Below are positions 24,240 through 33,389 of a stretch of 41,377 nucleotides of DNA, in pieces. Each line of letters starts with the position of its first letter. Position 1 is the stretch's first letter. The notes under the pieces are model-generated. The model was not told the DNA's origin, searched no databases, and was given only the letters and a program-made list of their open reading frames with translations. A program made the position numbers and the translations under genes. Source of the stretch: Neobacillus citreus (GTDB taxonomy: Bacteria; Bacillota; Bacilli; Bacillales; Cytobacillaceae); assembly GCF_018343545.2 (NCBI RefSeq), contig NZ_JAGYPE020000010.1, positions 81,701-123,077 on the forward strand. The letters run 5' to 3'.

Positions 24240-24602
24240 TTATTGAAATTGGCTGCCCAATAAATATCCCAAGTAAGCAAGAAAAATTCCGATTATGTAG
24301 GTTAAGAATGTATAAAGATAAAATTGCCATTTTTGTTTTTTCAAAAGGAATTCTAGCATTTCCAATTTTAACGTAGAAAATGTGGTAAAGGCTCCCATGA
24401 ACCCGGTTCCAAATAATAGAGCGAGCGTTGGGTCGGCCTTTGCCCCGCTAATCATTCCTAGAAGAAATGCACCGGCTAAATTAACAGTTAAAGTTCCTAG
24501 CGGAATTGCTGCCTTTGCATTTAACTGCTTGCTTATCAAAAAACGGGCAATTGCGCCAAAAAATCCCCCTAATCCGACCATTATTAAATGGACAATTGTC
24601 AT
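24240..24602 (-). CDS. crcB: CrcB-family fluoride channel subunit, second gene
   Basis: A 120-residue Fluc protein with four membrane helices. Fluc channels export toxic fluoride as dual-topology dimers; in Bacillus two neighbouring genes form a heterodimer. Signatures are [10 protein letters not shown] (helix 1), [14 protein letters not shown] (helix 2) and [17 protein letters not shown] (helix 3, with the Phe-Thr-Thr-Phe pore residues). ATG 24602 overlaps the stop of the first crcB gene by four bases (ATGA), so translation is probably coupled. No fluoride riboswitch lies upstream. Confidence 0.92.
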   Translation of the reverse strand: MTIVHLIMVGLGGFFGAIARFLISKQLNAKAAIPLGTLTVNLAGAFLLGMISGAKADPTLALLFGTGFMGAFTTFSTLKLEMLEFLLKKQKWQFYLYTFLTYIIGIFLAYLGYLLGSQFQ

Positions 24603-24973
24603 GATTTTTGCACCGCCTCACTGCATTTAAATCCTAATCGGCTCATTATAAGGCCACCGATAACACTAATAGCAACGTATAATACGGCTAAAACAATTTT
24701 TTCATCATGAAACAATTGGACGGTTTCAACACTAAGCGTGGAAAATGTGGTAAATGAGCCGACGAACCCTGTCCCAATCGCAGTTGTAATCATAGGTGGC
24801 AACGAAACCCGTTTAAACAAATTAGTCGTGAACCACGCCAGCAGAAAACTCCCGATTAAGTTAATTGTTAGAGTGGAAAAAGGAAAAGAAGCGCCTTTAA
24901 ACAGCGAGATCCCTATCCAATACCTTAAGATTGCACCTAGCGCCCCGGCAATGCCCACTAAAAAATAAACCAA
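24599..24973 (-). CDS. crcB: CrcB-family fluoride channel subunit, first gene
   Basis: A 124-residue Fluc protein: [27 protein letters not shown] and [17 protein letters not shown]. The frame is open to 25042, but the first codons encode soluble residues with no ribosome site. TTG 24973 lies eight bases after AAGGGGG and gives the normal N-terminal helix ([14 protein letters not shown]). It is first of the crcB pair, sharing a transcript with the second gene. A hairpin at 25006-25032 separates it from yrzI upstream. Confidence 0.9.
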   Translation of the reverse strand: MVYFLVGIAGALGAILRYWIGISLFKGASFPFSTLTINLIGSFLLAWFTTNLFKRVSLPPMITTAIGTGFVGSFTTFSTLSVETVQLFHDEKIVLAVLYVAISVIGGLIMSRLGFKCSEAVQKS

Positions 24974-25005
24974 ATGAAATGCCCCCTTGGCTTCGATATA
25001 AAAAA

Positions 25006-25032
25006 CTCCTGCAAGGAAACACCCCGCAGGAG
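25006..25032 (-). terminator. Terminator between yrzI and crcB
   Basis: CTCCTGC (25006-25012) pairs with GCAGGAG (25026-25032), followed on the minus strand by TTTTTT. It lies after yrzI and before the crcB start. Confidence 0.8.
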
Positions 25033-25087
25033 ATAACAACAAATTTATTATAAACCCTGATTTTTGAAAAAGAAAGATTCCCTTATT

Positions 25088-25228
25088 TTAGAAAAATAAA
25101 TGCGAGGAAATTTGCCGGTCCTTATGTTCCTCATATAGCTGATCGACCAACTCTTGGTGTACGGCCTCTTCCATGGTCACATTACGTTTTTTTATTGTTA
25201 TGGTAAAAAACAACATATTCAAGTTCAT
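25088..25228 (-). CDS. yrzI: YrzI-family small protein
   Basis: A 46-residue protein read directly from the sequence. It starts MNLNMLFFTITIKKRNVT and continues through a helix (MEEAVHQELVDQLYEEHKDR) to SSHLFF. The N-terminal hydrophobic FFTITI stretch followed by K-K-R and the KDRQIS element match small Bacillus YrzI proteins, whose role is unknown (sporulation-associated in B. subtilis). The AAGGAGG site (25243-25237) is eight bases before ATG 25228. The terminator beyond supports a real small transcript. Confidence 0.78.
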   Translation of the reverse strand: MNLNMLFFTITIKKRNVTMEEAVHQELVDQLYEEHKDRQISSHLFF

Positions 25229-25383
25229 TTTAAGTTCCTCCTTCTAATGTTTTCTTTATTTATCTCTAGTATAGAAGGATTTCCCATATCTAAAATCGTG
25301 ACTATGATGGAGATTTTTCTACTCCTTTAGTCTGAGAAAATAGTTTATCTCGTTTGAACATTTTATGTACAGAATAAATCTTT

Positions 25384-25893
25384 TTAGCTGCGTACTGCTA
25401 CCTTTTCCGGAAGCTCTACCCCTTCCCAATCTTTGCAAACATCGACCCAATCCTTGGCGAAGGAATATTCAAAAATTTCATCACCTGTCAACTCGATTGC
25501 AGATTTTGCGCTTCCGCAAGCTGGAAAGAGAGTTTCAAAACGTTTCATGGAAACATCTAAATATACATCTAAATCATTTTTTAAACCAAATGGACATACA
25601 CCGCCTACAGCATGTCCCGTTTGTTCCAACACTTCTTCGGCAGATAACATGCGGGCTTTAAAGCCAAAGGTTTGCCTAAATTTTTTATTATCAATTTTTG
25701 TATCTCCGGCCGCCACAATCAGAATGGCTTTTTCTTCTTCCCCTCTGAAGGACAAAGTTTTAGCAATACGCGCCGGAATAACGCCGATGGTTTCAGCAGC
25801 AAGATCCACTGTTGCACTCGACGAATCAAACTCCATCACATCCTGTTCCCGTCCCCATTGCTTGAAATGGGCTTTCACACTTTCTAAAGACAT
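25384..25893 (-). CDS. YbaK/EbsC-family aminoacyl-tRNA deacylase
   Basis: A 169-residue protein of the YbaK/ProX fold, which hydrolyses mischarged tRNA such as Cys-tRNA(Pro) or Ala-tRNA(Pro). Family signatures are AKTLSFRGEEEKAILIVAAGD with the conserved lysine, and GHAVGGVCPFGL (~94-105), the catalytic Gly-Gly-x-x-P-F-G loop. The preferred start is ATG 25893 behind AAAGGATGG; upstream residues read poorly. It is a minus-strand single gene. Confidence 0.87.
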   Translation of the reverse strand: MSLESVKAHFKQWGREQDVMEFDSSSATVDLAAETIGVIPARIAKTLSFRGEEEKAILIVAAGDTKIDNKKFRQTFGFKARMLSAEEVLEQTGHAVGGVCPFGLKNDLDVYLDVSMKRFETLFPACGSAKSAIELTGDEIFEYSFAKDWVDVCKDWEGVELPEKVAVRS

Positions 25894-26165
25894 CCTATTC
25901 CATCCTTTCCCATCAATTTTATGAAGTATAATAACAATTTTCGTGGCGCAAAACAAATCAAATGCTTATCTTTGAAGCTTTTCGGCACTTAGGGACACCT
26001 GCAACCATATTGTTAGATACTGCTATCATTTATCTACTTTAACAATATAAAATTGATATATATTTGCAATCACAATGGGAGTATGGACATTTACCTATTT
26101 TTGTAGTCTCTCCATCGCTGATTATGATTTAATGGAAATAAATACACAAAATGGGAGGTAATTAA

Positions 26166-26957
26166 GTGAATTCATTATTTAGTAAAGTTTTAGAATTAGA
26201 CCTTGCTTATCTGGATACCTTTTCGAATAGAATCGAAACATCCTGGGGGTACTTGTTTTATAATGAAAATCAGCCAGCCTATTATGACGCCAATCATGCA
26301 CATATCCATGAAGCTCCTTCTAATCCAAAGTCTGTCATCGAAGAGGTACTGGATTTTTATCAAAAAAGAAACTTGACCCCAAGATTCTATATCTTCAATA
26401 TTGAAAATCAAGGACCTTTAATCAAAGAATTGTATGCCAGCGGCTTTCGATATGAAGAGCTCGTCTCCCCTGTCCAAATCTGGAATAAAGAATTAACATC
26501 ACGACAGCAAAAAAACAGAATACAAATAGAGAGAGTTACAGAGGCCAATTATACAGATGCATTAGAAATCGAATGCCAAATTAAAGAGTTTGGCGGCCGG
26601 GGGGTGCGGGAAAAAGCCTTTGCCGTAGAGTTTAAACATCCATCATTCAGCCGCTATCTGCTTAAGATGGATGGCACTGCCTGCTCCACTGCCTGTTTAT
26701 TCGAGCATAGGAATCAAGTCCGTTTGGAACACGTTGCCACACTTGAAGAATATCGCGGCAAAGGCTTAATCGGCGACCTCATTTATTTTCTTCAAGAAGA
26801 AGTAAAGAAAAAAGGCTTGGAGAACTTGTGGGTTTTCCCTATCGATGAGCGGGTTGAGAATGTATATGCCAAATACGGATTTCAATCGTTAGGAAAATTT
26901 ATTACAGGGCATGCTTTTTTGTCTGGAAAAAGTGTGATGGAAATCAGGGGCAGCTAA
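26166..26957 (+). CDS. Two-part GNAT-family acetyltransferase
   Basis: A 263-residue protein. The C-terminal ~130 residues are a GNAT domain with the acetyl-CoA loop VATLEEYRGKGLIGDLIYFL (RGKGLI) and NVYAKYGFQSLGKF. The N-terminal half (SWGYLFYNENQPAYYDANHA) looks like a degenerate GNAT, as in tandem-GNAT proteins. The substrate is unknown. GTG 26166 has AGGTAAT upstream (ATGGGAGG, seven bases). It is alone between divergent and convergent neighbours. Confidence 0.8.
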   Translation: MNSLFSKVLELDLAYLDTFSNRIETSWGYLFYNENQPAYYDANHAHIHEAPSNPKSVIEEVLDFYQKRNLTPRFYIFNIENQGPLIKELYASGFRYEELVSPVQIWNKELTSRQQKNRIQIERVTEANYTDALEIECQIKEFGGRGVREKAFAVEFKHPSFSRYLLKMDGTACSTACLFEHRNQVRLEHVATLEEYRGKGLIGDLIYFLQEEVKKKGLENLWVFPIDERVENVYAKYGFQSLGKFITGHAFLSGKSVMEIRGS

Positions 26958-27083
26958 TGGTGTCCCTAATCAAATAATTAGTTTATTCGAAGTTAGGTAG
27001 AACAAATTCCCCTTTTAAAACGTTTGAAACTTTTGTAATATTAAGAGATTGAGAGCTTAGAAACACCTTTGGGGGGGATACAA

Positions 27084-27995
27084 ATGAATTCACATGGTGC
27101 AGTTTTGCCATATCCACGGGCAAAGGGCATTATATTGGTGATTATCGCAGCTGTCTGCTGGGGCGCTTCCGGTACAGTTGCCCAATATTTATTTCACAAT
27201 AAAGGCTTTAACTCAGGCTGGACGGTTGTCATTCGACTCCTTCTCTCCGGGACAGGATTATTATTTTTTGCACAAACTGTTGCGAAACAAAATATATGGA
27301 ATGTCTGGAAAAACAAACAGGATGTGGTCCAGCTTGTCTTGTTTGGAATCTTCGGCATGCTTGCCGCTCAGTATACCTATTTTGCAGCGATTGAGTATAA
27401 TAATGCAGCTGCCGCAACGGTCCTTCAATACTTGGCACCTGTTATGATAGCTTCTTACCTTTGTCTGAGGAAAAAAAGATTACCGTCAAAGCTTGAATTG
27501 ATGGCCATCTTGTTCGCATTGGGCGGAACATTTTTGCTAGTTACAAAAGGGAATATTCATGCGTTAGCAATCTCTGTACCTGGTTTTACTTGGGGAATTC
27601 TTTCAGCATTTGCGCTTGCTTTTTACACACTATACCCGGGCCGCCTGCTTGCAAAGTGGGGGTCGCTCATTACGGTTGGATGGGGAATGATGATCGGCGG
27701 TATCGTCTTCAGCTTTGTCTATCGACCATGGCAGTTTCATGGTGATTGGTCCGGGACGTCATTTTTGGCGATGGTGTTTGTCATCATTTTCGGAACAATC
27801 ATCGCTTTTTTCTGTTACATGGAAAGTATGAAGTATATTAATGCATCAGAAGCGAGTCTTCTTGCTTCCGCAGAACCGTTATCGGCAGCTTTTTTATCTG
27901 TTGCTTGGCTGCAGGTTTCGTTTGGACCCGCTGAATGGCTTGGCTCCTTCGCCATCATTGCAACAATATTTATTTTATCGGCTGTAAAACAATAA
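27084..27995 (+). CDS. EamA/DMT-family transporter
   Basis: A 303-residue carrier with ten predicted membrane helices in two EamA repeats. Helix 1 holds IILVIIAAVCWGASGTVAQY; the second repeat begins near FTWGILSAFALAFYTLYPGR. Ends of helices show AAAATVLQYLAPV and SLLASAEPLSAAFLSV, typical of RhaT/YicL-like metabolite exporters. The substrate (amino acid or nucleoside derivative) cannot be read. ATG 27084 follows GGGGGGATAC; the in-frame upstream start at 27069 overlaps that site. Confidence 0.87.
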   Translation: MNSHGAVLPYPRAKGIILVIIAAVCWGASGTVAQYLFHNKGFNSGWTVVIRLLLSGTGLLFFAQTVAKQNIWNVWKNKQDVVQLVLFGIFGMLAAQYTYFAAIEYNNAAAATVLQYLAPVMIASYLCLRKKRLPSKLELMAILFALGGTFLLVTKGNIHALAISVPGFTWGILSAFALAFYTLYPGRLLAKWGSLITVGWGMMIGGIVFSFVYRPWQFHGDWSGTSFLAMVFVIIFGTIIAFFCYMESMKYINASEASLLASAEPLSAAFLSVAWLQVSFGPAEWLGSFAIIATIFILSAVKQ

Positions 27996-28047
27996 GGATA
28001 ACCCAAAGGGTCGTTGAATAACGACTCCTTTGGGTTATCCTCTGTTT
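27996..28047 (+). terminator. Terminator after the EamA gene
   Basis: GGATAACCCAAAGG (27996-28009) pairs with CCTTTGGGTTATCC (28027-28040), with inner TCGTT/AACGA pairing and a short T stretch after it. Confidence 0.78.
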
Positions 28048-28098
28048 TGGCTAATAAGAAAGTATAAATTCAACTACGCCTCATGAACCGTCCTATCG

Positions 28099-28118
28099 GA
28101 CTCGCCAATCGGCGAGTT
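28099..28118 (+). terminator. Second hairpin between EamA and YeeI genes
   Basis: ACTCGCC and GGCGAGT arms with an AATC loop, then TTTTCATTTATT on the plus strand. It acts as a back-up stop for the EamA transcript or a divider between convergent genes. Confidence 0.5.
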
Positions 28119-28126
28119 TTCATTTA

Positions 28127-28846
28127 TTATTCCCCTAAATCAACGTTATGATAAACCTGTTGAACATCATCAAGATCTTCAAGCGTATCGATTAATTTCT
28201 CGAACTTAGCAACAGCATCTTCCGGAAGCTCAACCTCGTTTTGCGCAAGCATGGTAAGTTCGGCTGTAGTAAATTCTGTTATACCAGCATTTTTGAAAGC
28301 TTCCTGCATAGCGTGGAACTGGTCTGGCTCAGCATAAACGATGACCTGGTCCTCTTCCTCAACCACGTCACGAACGTTCACGTCTGCTTCCATAAGGATT
28401 TCAAGGACGTCCTCTTCAGATTTTCCTTCTAAGCCAATTACAGCAGTGGCATCGAACATATATGCAACAGAACCGCTGACACCCATATTTCCGCCATTTT
28501 TACCAAATGCAGCACGGACCTCTGAAGCGGTGCGGTTAACATTATTAGTTAAGGCATCAACAATAATCATCGAGCCATTCGGACCAAAGCCTTCATAACG
28601 AAGTTCATCAAAGCTCTCATCAGAACCGCCTTTTGCTTTATCAATCGCCTTATCAATAATATGTCTTGGCACGCTGTAAGTCTTGGCACGCTCCAGGACA
28701 AATTTTAGACCCTGATTAGCCTCCGGATCGGGTTCGCCGCGGCGTGCTGCCACATAGATTTCACGGCCGAATTTAGCATAAATACGACTTGTATTTGCAT
28801 CCTTTGCTGCTTTTTTATCCTTGATATTGTTCCATTTACGACCCAT
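28127..28846 (-). CDS. yeeI: YebC/TACO1-family protein, YeeI subgroup
   Basis: A 239-residue protein beginning [20 protein letters not shown], almost the same as B. subtilis YeeI. It is continuous with [40 protein letters not shown] and [20 protein letters not shown]. YebC2 (YeeI) of B. subtilis has been reported to relieve ribosome stalling at polyproline; older annotation as transcription regulator is less supported. ATG 28846 has a modest ribosome site (AAGAGAG). Monocistronic. Confidence 0.93.
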   Translation of the reverse strand: MGRKWNNIKDKKAAKDANTSRIYAKFGREIYVAARRGEPDPEANQGLKFVLERAKTYSVPRHIIDKAIDKAKGGSDESFDELRYEGFGPNGSMIIVDALTNNVNRTASEVRAAFGKNGGNMGVSGSVAYMFDATAVIGLEGKSEEDVLEILMEADVNVRDVVEEEDQVIVYAEPDQFHAMQEAFKNAGITEFTTAELTMLAQNEVELPEDAVAKFEKLIDTLEDLDDVQQVYHNVDLGE

Positions 28847-29070
28847 ATGAACACTCTCTTTCTGGTTTGAATCTATCCAAAATTATTTATGAAAAAGCTG
28901 TTACAATTCAACCTTTTCAAAAATAGCTTTTGGGAGTCTATTTTCTAAATATACACAGATAATATTATACCTAATTTAGCTCATTTGTTAAGAGTTTGAT
29001 TATCAAAAAGAAAGAAAGTTCATTAGAACATGATCATTACCTACACCTCTGCAGGTGTTAACGCCATTCA
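28847..29070. other. Gap between yeeI start and the ger operon end
   Basis: About 225 bp. It holds one hairpin ACACCT-CTGC-AGGTGT at 29043-29058 with no T run. No frame or promoter was recognised, though the yeeI promoter must lie in the left part. Confidence 0.4.
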
Positions 29071-29271
29071 TTACCAAAAATAATAACGAGAAATCCACTG
29101 TACTGCCAATAACGCAATGCCCGTACTGATGTTTATCCAGCCCAAAAAGAGTGATGCTATTTTTTCCTTTTTCATATTTGCATTTTTATATGCTTTACTG
29201 TCGGTAAGGAGAATTAAAGAGCCTGTTAAAAATAAGATGACGATGACATAGCCTAAAAACCCAATATACAT
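29071..29271 (-). CDS. CLC_0170-type small membrane protein of the germination operon
   Basis: A 66-residue protein with two membrane helices (IGFLGYVIVILFLTGSLILL and LGWINISTGIALLAVQWI) separated by a basic KAYKNANMKKEK loop. It resembles the small CLC_0170-family proteins encoded after germinant-receptor genes. It is comparable in position to GerD- or GerAD-type accessory genes, with unknown role. ATG 29271 follows GGAAGGGTG, 19 bp past the C-subunit gene. Confidence 0.7.
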   Translation of the reverse strand: MYIGFLGYVIVILFLTGSLILLTDSKAYKNANMKKEKIASLFLGWINISTGIALLAVQWISRYYFW

Positions 29272-29290
29272 GCATTACACCCTTCCAAAG

Positions 29291-30502
29291 TTATTTTGCT
29301 TTCATACCGACACGATGTATATGGGTACTTACCTGAACATCATAGGTAAGATATTTATATTCCTTTTCCCATTTATCTTTGGTTTTCACCTTGTCATTCC
29401 AATAATTTGGAAGTTTCGCTCGAAAATGTTCTCCAAATCCAAACACGTCAGATTCAGCTTTTTGTGTCTTTGCGATCAATTTTCGAATAGCTTGAGCGAC
29501 TCCCTTAGAAGTTTCATTTTCTATTTTCTTAATTATGCGCGAGTTTGTTAGCATAATCTTCGGACCTTGTTTTTCATCAATTTCACTTTCATAACGAATT
29601 TTGATAACGACATGTGGTTTTCCGTCCTTAAGACTAACATTTATTTTCGTTTTGCGGTTTATGGCCCTAACGATTACCATTTCATCAGTGTCCGGTACAT
29701 TTACGAAGGCACCATACCCTCCTTTCCCTATACCAAGGATTGCCATGTAGATGCCAATTTCTAAAGGTGTGGTCTTTCCTGCCATCTTGTCCCCCTTGAA
29801 GTAAGCAAGACCATTCAGTTGAATATTTTCTTTACTTTTAATAGCTAAATAGGGCAAGTATGGATCCTGTCCTTTGCTTGATTGAATCGTCCAAAACAAA
29901 CCAATAAAGCTGGAGGGGAATCTTCCCAAAGCTGATAAATTATCAACCATATCTGCTAAATAAAGGGATGGGACCCGCTCAAGTTCCGGAGACAGCTTCA
30001 TATAGGTGGCCGCAGGCTCTTTAGAAACAACAAGGGAAGCCGTTCTTCGAATTTCCGGATTGCGCCTAAGAAAATCGTTAAATCTTAGTGTTCCTCTTTT
30101 TGCCACTTTTTCATTTAATACGATAATTCGTAAGTGACCTAAAAACAATTCATCAGCAATCTCCTGCTGAAGATTGAGCATTGCATCTTCAAAAGTATGT
30201 CCTATCACATTAACAACCAGAACAGAACTTCCTGAACCTTTTGTTTGTTCAGGACCTAATGGAATTCGACCGGGAACAGCAACTTGAGCCGTTAATTTAA
30301 TAATATCTTCCTTTGGATTGGGAAATTTACTTCCTAAATGAGCAATCGCTTCTTCTTTATTCTTTTCATTTTCATCTGCTTCATCGATTCCAATTGCCAA
30401 AACATTTGCGCGTTTTTCAATTTCCTGGCTATCCCAACAGCCGCTGAGCAAAGGAATGACTAATATGGTTGCGATCAGTATTTTTATATAATCATTCCTC
30501 AC
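29291..30502 (-). CDS. Ger(x)C germinant-receptor lipoprotein subunit
   Basis: A 403-residue lipoprotein of the GerAC/GerBC/GerKC family. The signal peptide ends in LLSGC with Cys22, the lipid-anchor residue, followed by WDSQEIEKRA, a family hallmark. The remainder has the ordered domain arrangement of GerC (DPYLPYLAIK, GLAYFKGDKMAGK, and late Phe-rich segment with FRAKLPNYWNDKVKTKDKWE). C subunits sit on the outer face of the spore inner membrane with A and B. GTG 30502 lies 11 bases inside the B gene end, indicating coupled translation. Confidence 0.92.
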   Translation of the reverse strand: MRNDYIKILIATILVIPLLSGCWDSQEIEKRANVLAIGIDEADENEKNKEEAIAHLGSKFPNPKEDIIKLTAQVAVPGRIPLGPEQTKGSGSSVLVVNVIGHTFEDAMLNLQQEIADELFLGHLRIIVLNEKVAKRGTLRFNDFLRRNPEIRRTASLVVSKEPAATYMKLSPELERVPSLYLADMVDNLSALGRFPSSFIGLFWTIQSSKGQDPYLPYLAIKSKENIQLNGLAYFKGDKMAGKTTPLEIGIYMAILGIGKGGYGAFVNVPDTDEMVIVRAINRKTKINVSLKDGKPHVVIKIRYESEIDEKQGPKIMLTNSRIIKKIENETSKGVAQAIRKLIAKTQKAESDVFGFGEHFRAKLPNYWNDKVKTKDKWEKEYKYLTYDVQVSTHIHRVGMKAK

Positions 30503-31592
30503 GTTTTTTCTGCCTCCATCCCTTTAAAAGGTCAATTGTTAATAACAATAGCGGGTACATGATGGTTATCACTAGACCCGCTCTGCCAATCATTTGGATT
30601 ACCTCATACATATGTAAGATGTTTTGAGGAAGCATGGCTAGAACAAACACAATAGGCATGATGAAATAGGAAAGAGCTTTATGGTCCTTTAACCTAAAAA
30701 GTTCTTTTATAGAATGAATAGTAAAAAAATAGCTTGAGAAAAGGGTGGTAAAAACAGCTGTTACCCAAACAGCTAAAAAAATGACATCCAGTCGCTGTAA
30801 AATATTACCTGGCACGCTCGTTGTTCTTGCCAATTCCAGAGTCGGCCAGAACAGATGTTTGATTTCTTCAGGTCCGAACACAGAGACAGTTGCAATGACA
30901 ATTAATAGGTATAACCCTCCTGAAACGAATATCCCCCAAAAGCTCGCCTTAATGGCTTTTTGAGGTTTTTTCATTGCTGGAATTATCATTGTTATGATAA
31001 AAGAACCTTGTAACAAGGCAGAAATGGTCAACATTCCAGCCATCATTTCCTTAAAGTTGTTTCCAACCATCGGCCGTAAATATAGGATGTTGGCATTTTT
31101 TAGCGATAAGGCCACGACAATTAAAGCCGGAGCCAAAATCATTGGAAAATAAAAATTATGAATGTATGCAAACACATTGATATTGTTCCGGCAGCTTATA
31201 CATGCAAGAGATAGCATCACGATTACGGTCACTTCCAACGGCGTTTCTCTCAATACTGCCGTTACAACAACAGCCCCAAATTCGCGTGCTGCTAGGCCAG
31301 TTAATACTAAAAAAAAGGAAATAACGAATAGGCTGCAAAATCTCCCAAGCCACTTACCTACTATATCCTCACTGTACATAATGATCGTTTTATCCGGATG
31401 ACGGATTCCAAGATACGCGAGGATAAATAAGCCGATGGCCGCAAAACCAATTCCTAATAATGTGACCAATGGTGCACCTGAATCCCCTGCCCGAACGGCA
31501 AACAAAGGCAATGGAAGAACTCCTACCCCGATAATGGTACTAATTAAGATCGTTGTTGCCTGAAGTGTTGTAATCTCCTTTGGATCCCCCAT
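30492..31592 (-). CDS. Ger(x)B germinant-receptor permease-like subunit
   Basis: A 366-residue membrane protein of the GerAB family (APC-like) with about ten helices. The first helix shows ATTILISTIIGVGVLPLPLF with the Gly-Val-Gly unwound segment. B subunits bind germinants such as amino acids. ATG 31592, nine bases behind GGGAGG, gives the standard start (MGDPKEITTLQA). It overlaps the end of the A gene by 53 bases and the C gene by 11. The germinant cannot be read from sequence. Confidence 0.92.
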   Translation of the reverse strand: MGDPKEITTLQATTILISTIIGVGVLPLPLFAVRAGDSGAPLVTLLGIGFAAIGLFILAYLGIRHPDKTIIMYSEDIVGKWLGRFCSLFVISFFLVLTGLAAREFGAVVVTAVLRETPLEVTVIVMLSLACISCRNNINVFAYIHNFYFPMILAPALIVVALSLKNANILYLRPMVGNNFKEMMAGMLTISALLQGSFIITMIIPAMKKPQKAIKASFWGIFVSGGLYLLIVIATVSVFGPEEIKHLFWPTLELARTTSVPGNILQRLDVIFLAVWVTAVFTTLFSSYFFTIHSIKELFRLKDHKALSYFIMPIVFVLAMLPQNILHMYEVIQMIGRAGLVITIMYPLLLLTIDLLKGWRQKKREE

Positions 31593-33216
31593 TATTCGAA
31601 GCCTCCCGTTGATCGTTACCAACCTTGTTATGTTTTAATACAGTATTTTCATTTTTACCAAGTCTGGTTCGATTTGCCGAATGCAGAAACTCCGGCCTTT
31701 TTGGCATCCACCACAATGGGCTGCGGATTACAACATCCTTCATGCCTTGATAATTTTCTGGTGAGACAGGTGACATGTACGGGACGCCAAAAGATTTTAA
31801 GGACAACATATGATTAAAAATAAAGATGATCCCAATAACGACGCCATATAATCCCAAAATTGATGCCATGATCATAATCGGAAATCTAAGCATTCGTAGG
31901 GCAAAAGCAGCCGAATAGGCAGGTGTCGCAAATGAGCCAATCGTAGTTAATGCAATCACGACTACTGTAATAGGACTTGATAGCCCCGCCTCAACTGCAG
32001 CCTGACCAATGACCAAAACACCCACAATTGATAAGGCTCCGCCTACTTGTTTGGGAAGACGAACTGTTGCTTCTCGTAAAATTTCCATCGAAATTTCAAT
32101 GGTTAATACTTCAATTACAGCAGGATAAGGGACACCCGCACGTCCACCCGCTACCGCTACAGCAAACTCAGTCGGCAGAAGTTCGGGGTTAAATGAAATT
32201 AGTGACACATATAAGGACGGAAAAACAAGTGAAAATACCAGAGCTAATATCCGGGCGAGCCTGACAAAGCTGCCCATTAAGAATCTTGACGAATAGTCCT
32301 CAGTTGTTTGGTAGAATTGATTAAAAACAACTGGAACTAACAAAGCAAAAGGGGAGCCATCGACAAGAATGGCGACTCTCCCTTCAATCAAATTGGCTAC
32401 TGTCCGGTCAGGCCTTTCCGTAGACTGCGTTTGTGGAAATGGTGAGAAGGGGTTATCTTCAATAAATTGTTCCAAATAACCCACATCCAAAATGGCATCT
32501 ATATCAATTTCAGACAGTCTTTTTTCCACTTCCTTGACGACCTTCTCATTTGCAATTCCTTTAATATAGCAAATGGCTACAGTTGATTTTGTCAAACGGC
32601 CAATTTTCATCGATTTAACTTGGAAATCAGGGGTCGGAAGACGATATCGAAGCAGCATAATATTAGTTGAGATATTTTCTATATACCCTTCCCGTGGTCC
32701 CAAAATAACCTGCTCCGTCTCCGGCTGGTCAATGGAGCGTTTTTCAATCCTCTTCGTTCCTATATGAATTGCTATAGGTATACCGTCAATTAAAACAACG
32801 GTTTCTCCGCGTAAAAGAGCTTCAATTAATTGTTCAGTATTCCTCCCAGTATCTGCAAGGCTATGATATAGAGTTTCATTCATAATGATGTCAATCAAAT
32901 TATCAGGCTGTATTTTTCGCCCTAATAAATGATCAGGTAAATACATAAGTGGCTTTAAAATATCCTTATTAATGGCCTCTTGATTAACGATATTGGAAAA
33001 ATAAAATAGCACCGCTTGAAATTGCCCAAAAATTTTGAATGGCTTTATGGTGAAATCGTCATTATCTCCTAAAATTCCCTTAATATATTCCTCATTTTCT
33101 CTAAGTGTACTGCTGATGGGTCTGTCACCTTGTTCCTCCTCCATTTCGCTATGAAACTTCATATATGTATTTTTTCTATTTTTATTTTTACTCTTTCGAT
33201 TTTTAAATAAGGTCAC
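31540..33216 (-). CDS. Ger(x)A germinant-receptor subunit
   Basis: A 558-residue GerAA/GerKA-family protein: a large soluble N-terminal part (~1-290), then membrane helices (~300-470) with FPSLYVSLISFNPELLPTE, VGGALSIVGVLVIGQAAV and the conserved loop with AGGRAGVPYPAVIEV. Its C-terminus contains the motif WWMPKRPEFLH. A subunits oligomerise and are thought to form ion-conducting channels released by germinant binding. GTG 33216 follows GGTGGTGAA; an in-frame ATG at 33162 lacks a ribosome site. It is first gene of the A-B-C-small protein operon. A late forespore (sigma-G) promoter is expected; no clear site was identified. Confidence 0.92.
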   Translation of the reverse strand: MTLFKNRKSKNKNRKNTYMKFHSEMEEEQGDRPISSTLRENEEYIKGILGDNDDFTIKPFKIFGQFQAVLFYFSNIVNQEAINKDILKPLMYLPDHLLGRKIQPDNLIDIIMNETLYHSLADTGRNTEQLIEALLRGETVVLIDGIPIAIHIGTKRIEKRSIDQPETEQVILGPREGYIENISTNIMLLRYRLPTPDFQVKSMKIGRLTKSTVAICYIKGIANEKVVKEVEKRLSEIDIDAILDVGYLEQFIEDNPFSPFPQTQSTERPDRTVANLIEGRVAILVDGSPFALLVPVVFNQFYQTTEDYSSRFLMGSFVRLARILALVFSLVFPSLYVSLISFNPELLPTEFAVAVAGGRAGVPYPAVIEVLTIEISMEILREATVRLPKQVGGALSIVGVLVIGQAAVEAGLSSPITVVVIALTTIGSFATPAYSAAFALRMLRFPIMIMASILGLYGVVIGIIFIFNHMLSLKSFGVPYMSPVSPENYQGMKDVVIRSPLWWMPKRPEFLHSANRTRLGKNENTVLKHNKVGNDQREASNNGGSKGDYNTSGNNDLN

Positions 33217-33313
33217 TTCACCACCGCCTTACCGATAATTTTTGTCATTTTTCGGTAAATATTCCTTTCTGTCTTGCTCTGCAATAATAAATATTTTTAC
33301 ATATAAAAAAAGC

Positions 33314-33334
33314 GGTCCACTTTTTAAGTGAACC
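33314..33334 (-). terminator. Terminator after ilvA
   Basis: On the minus strand GGTTCACTT (33334-33326) pairs with AAGTGGACC (33322-33314), with one G-T pair, followed by a T run. Confidence 0.8.
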
Positions 33335-33389
33335 ACTTACAACATTGCTTATATTAATATTGGTGTCCTTCAACATTTTTTTCGGAATT

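Noticed and set aside
25033..25230. Fluoride riboswitch before the crcB pair
   Set aside because: The terminator hairpin is present, but the aptamer signature GGnGATGG with its paired arm is missing, and most of the interval codes for yrzI.
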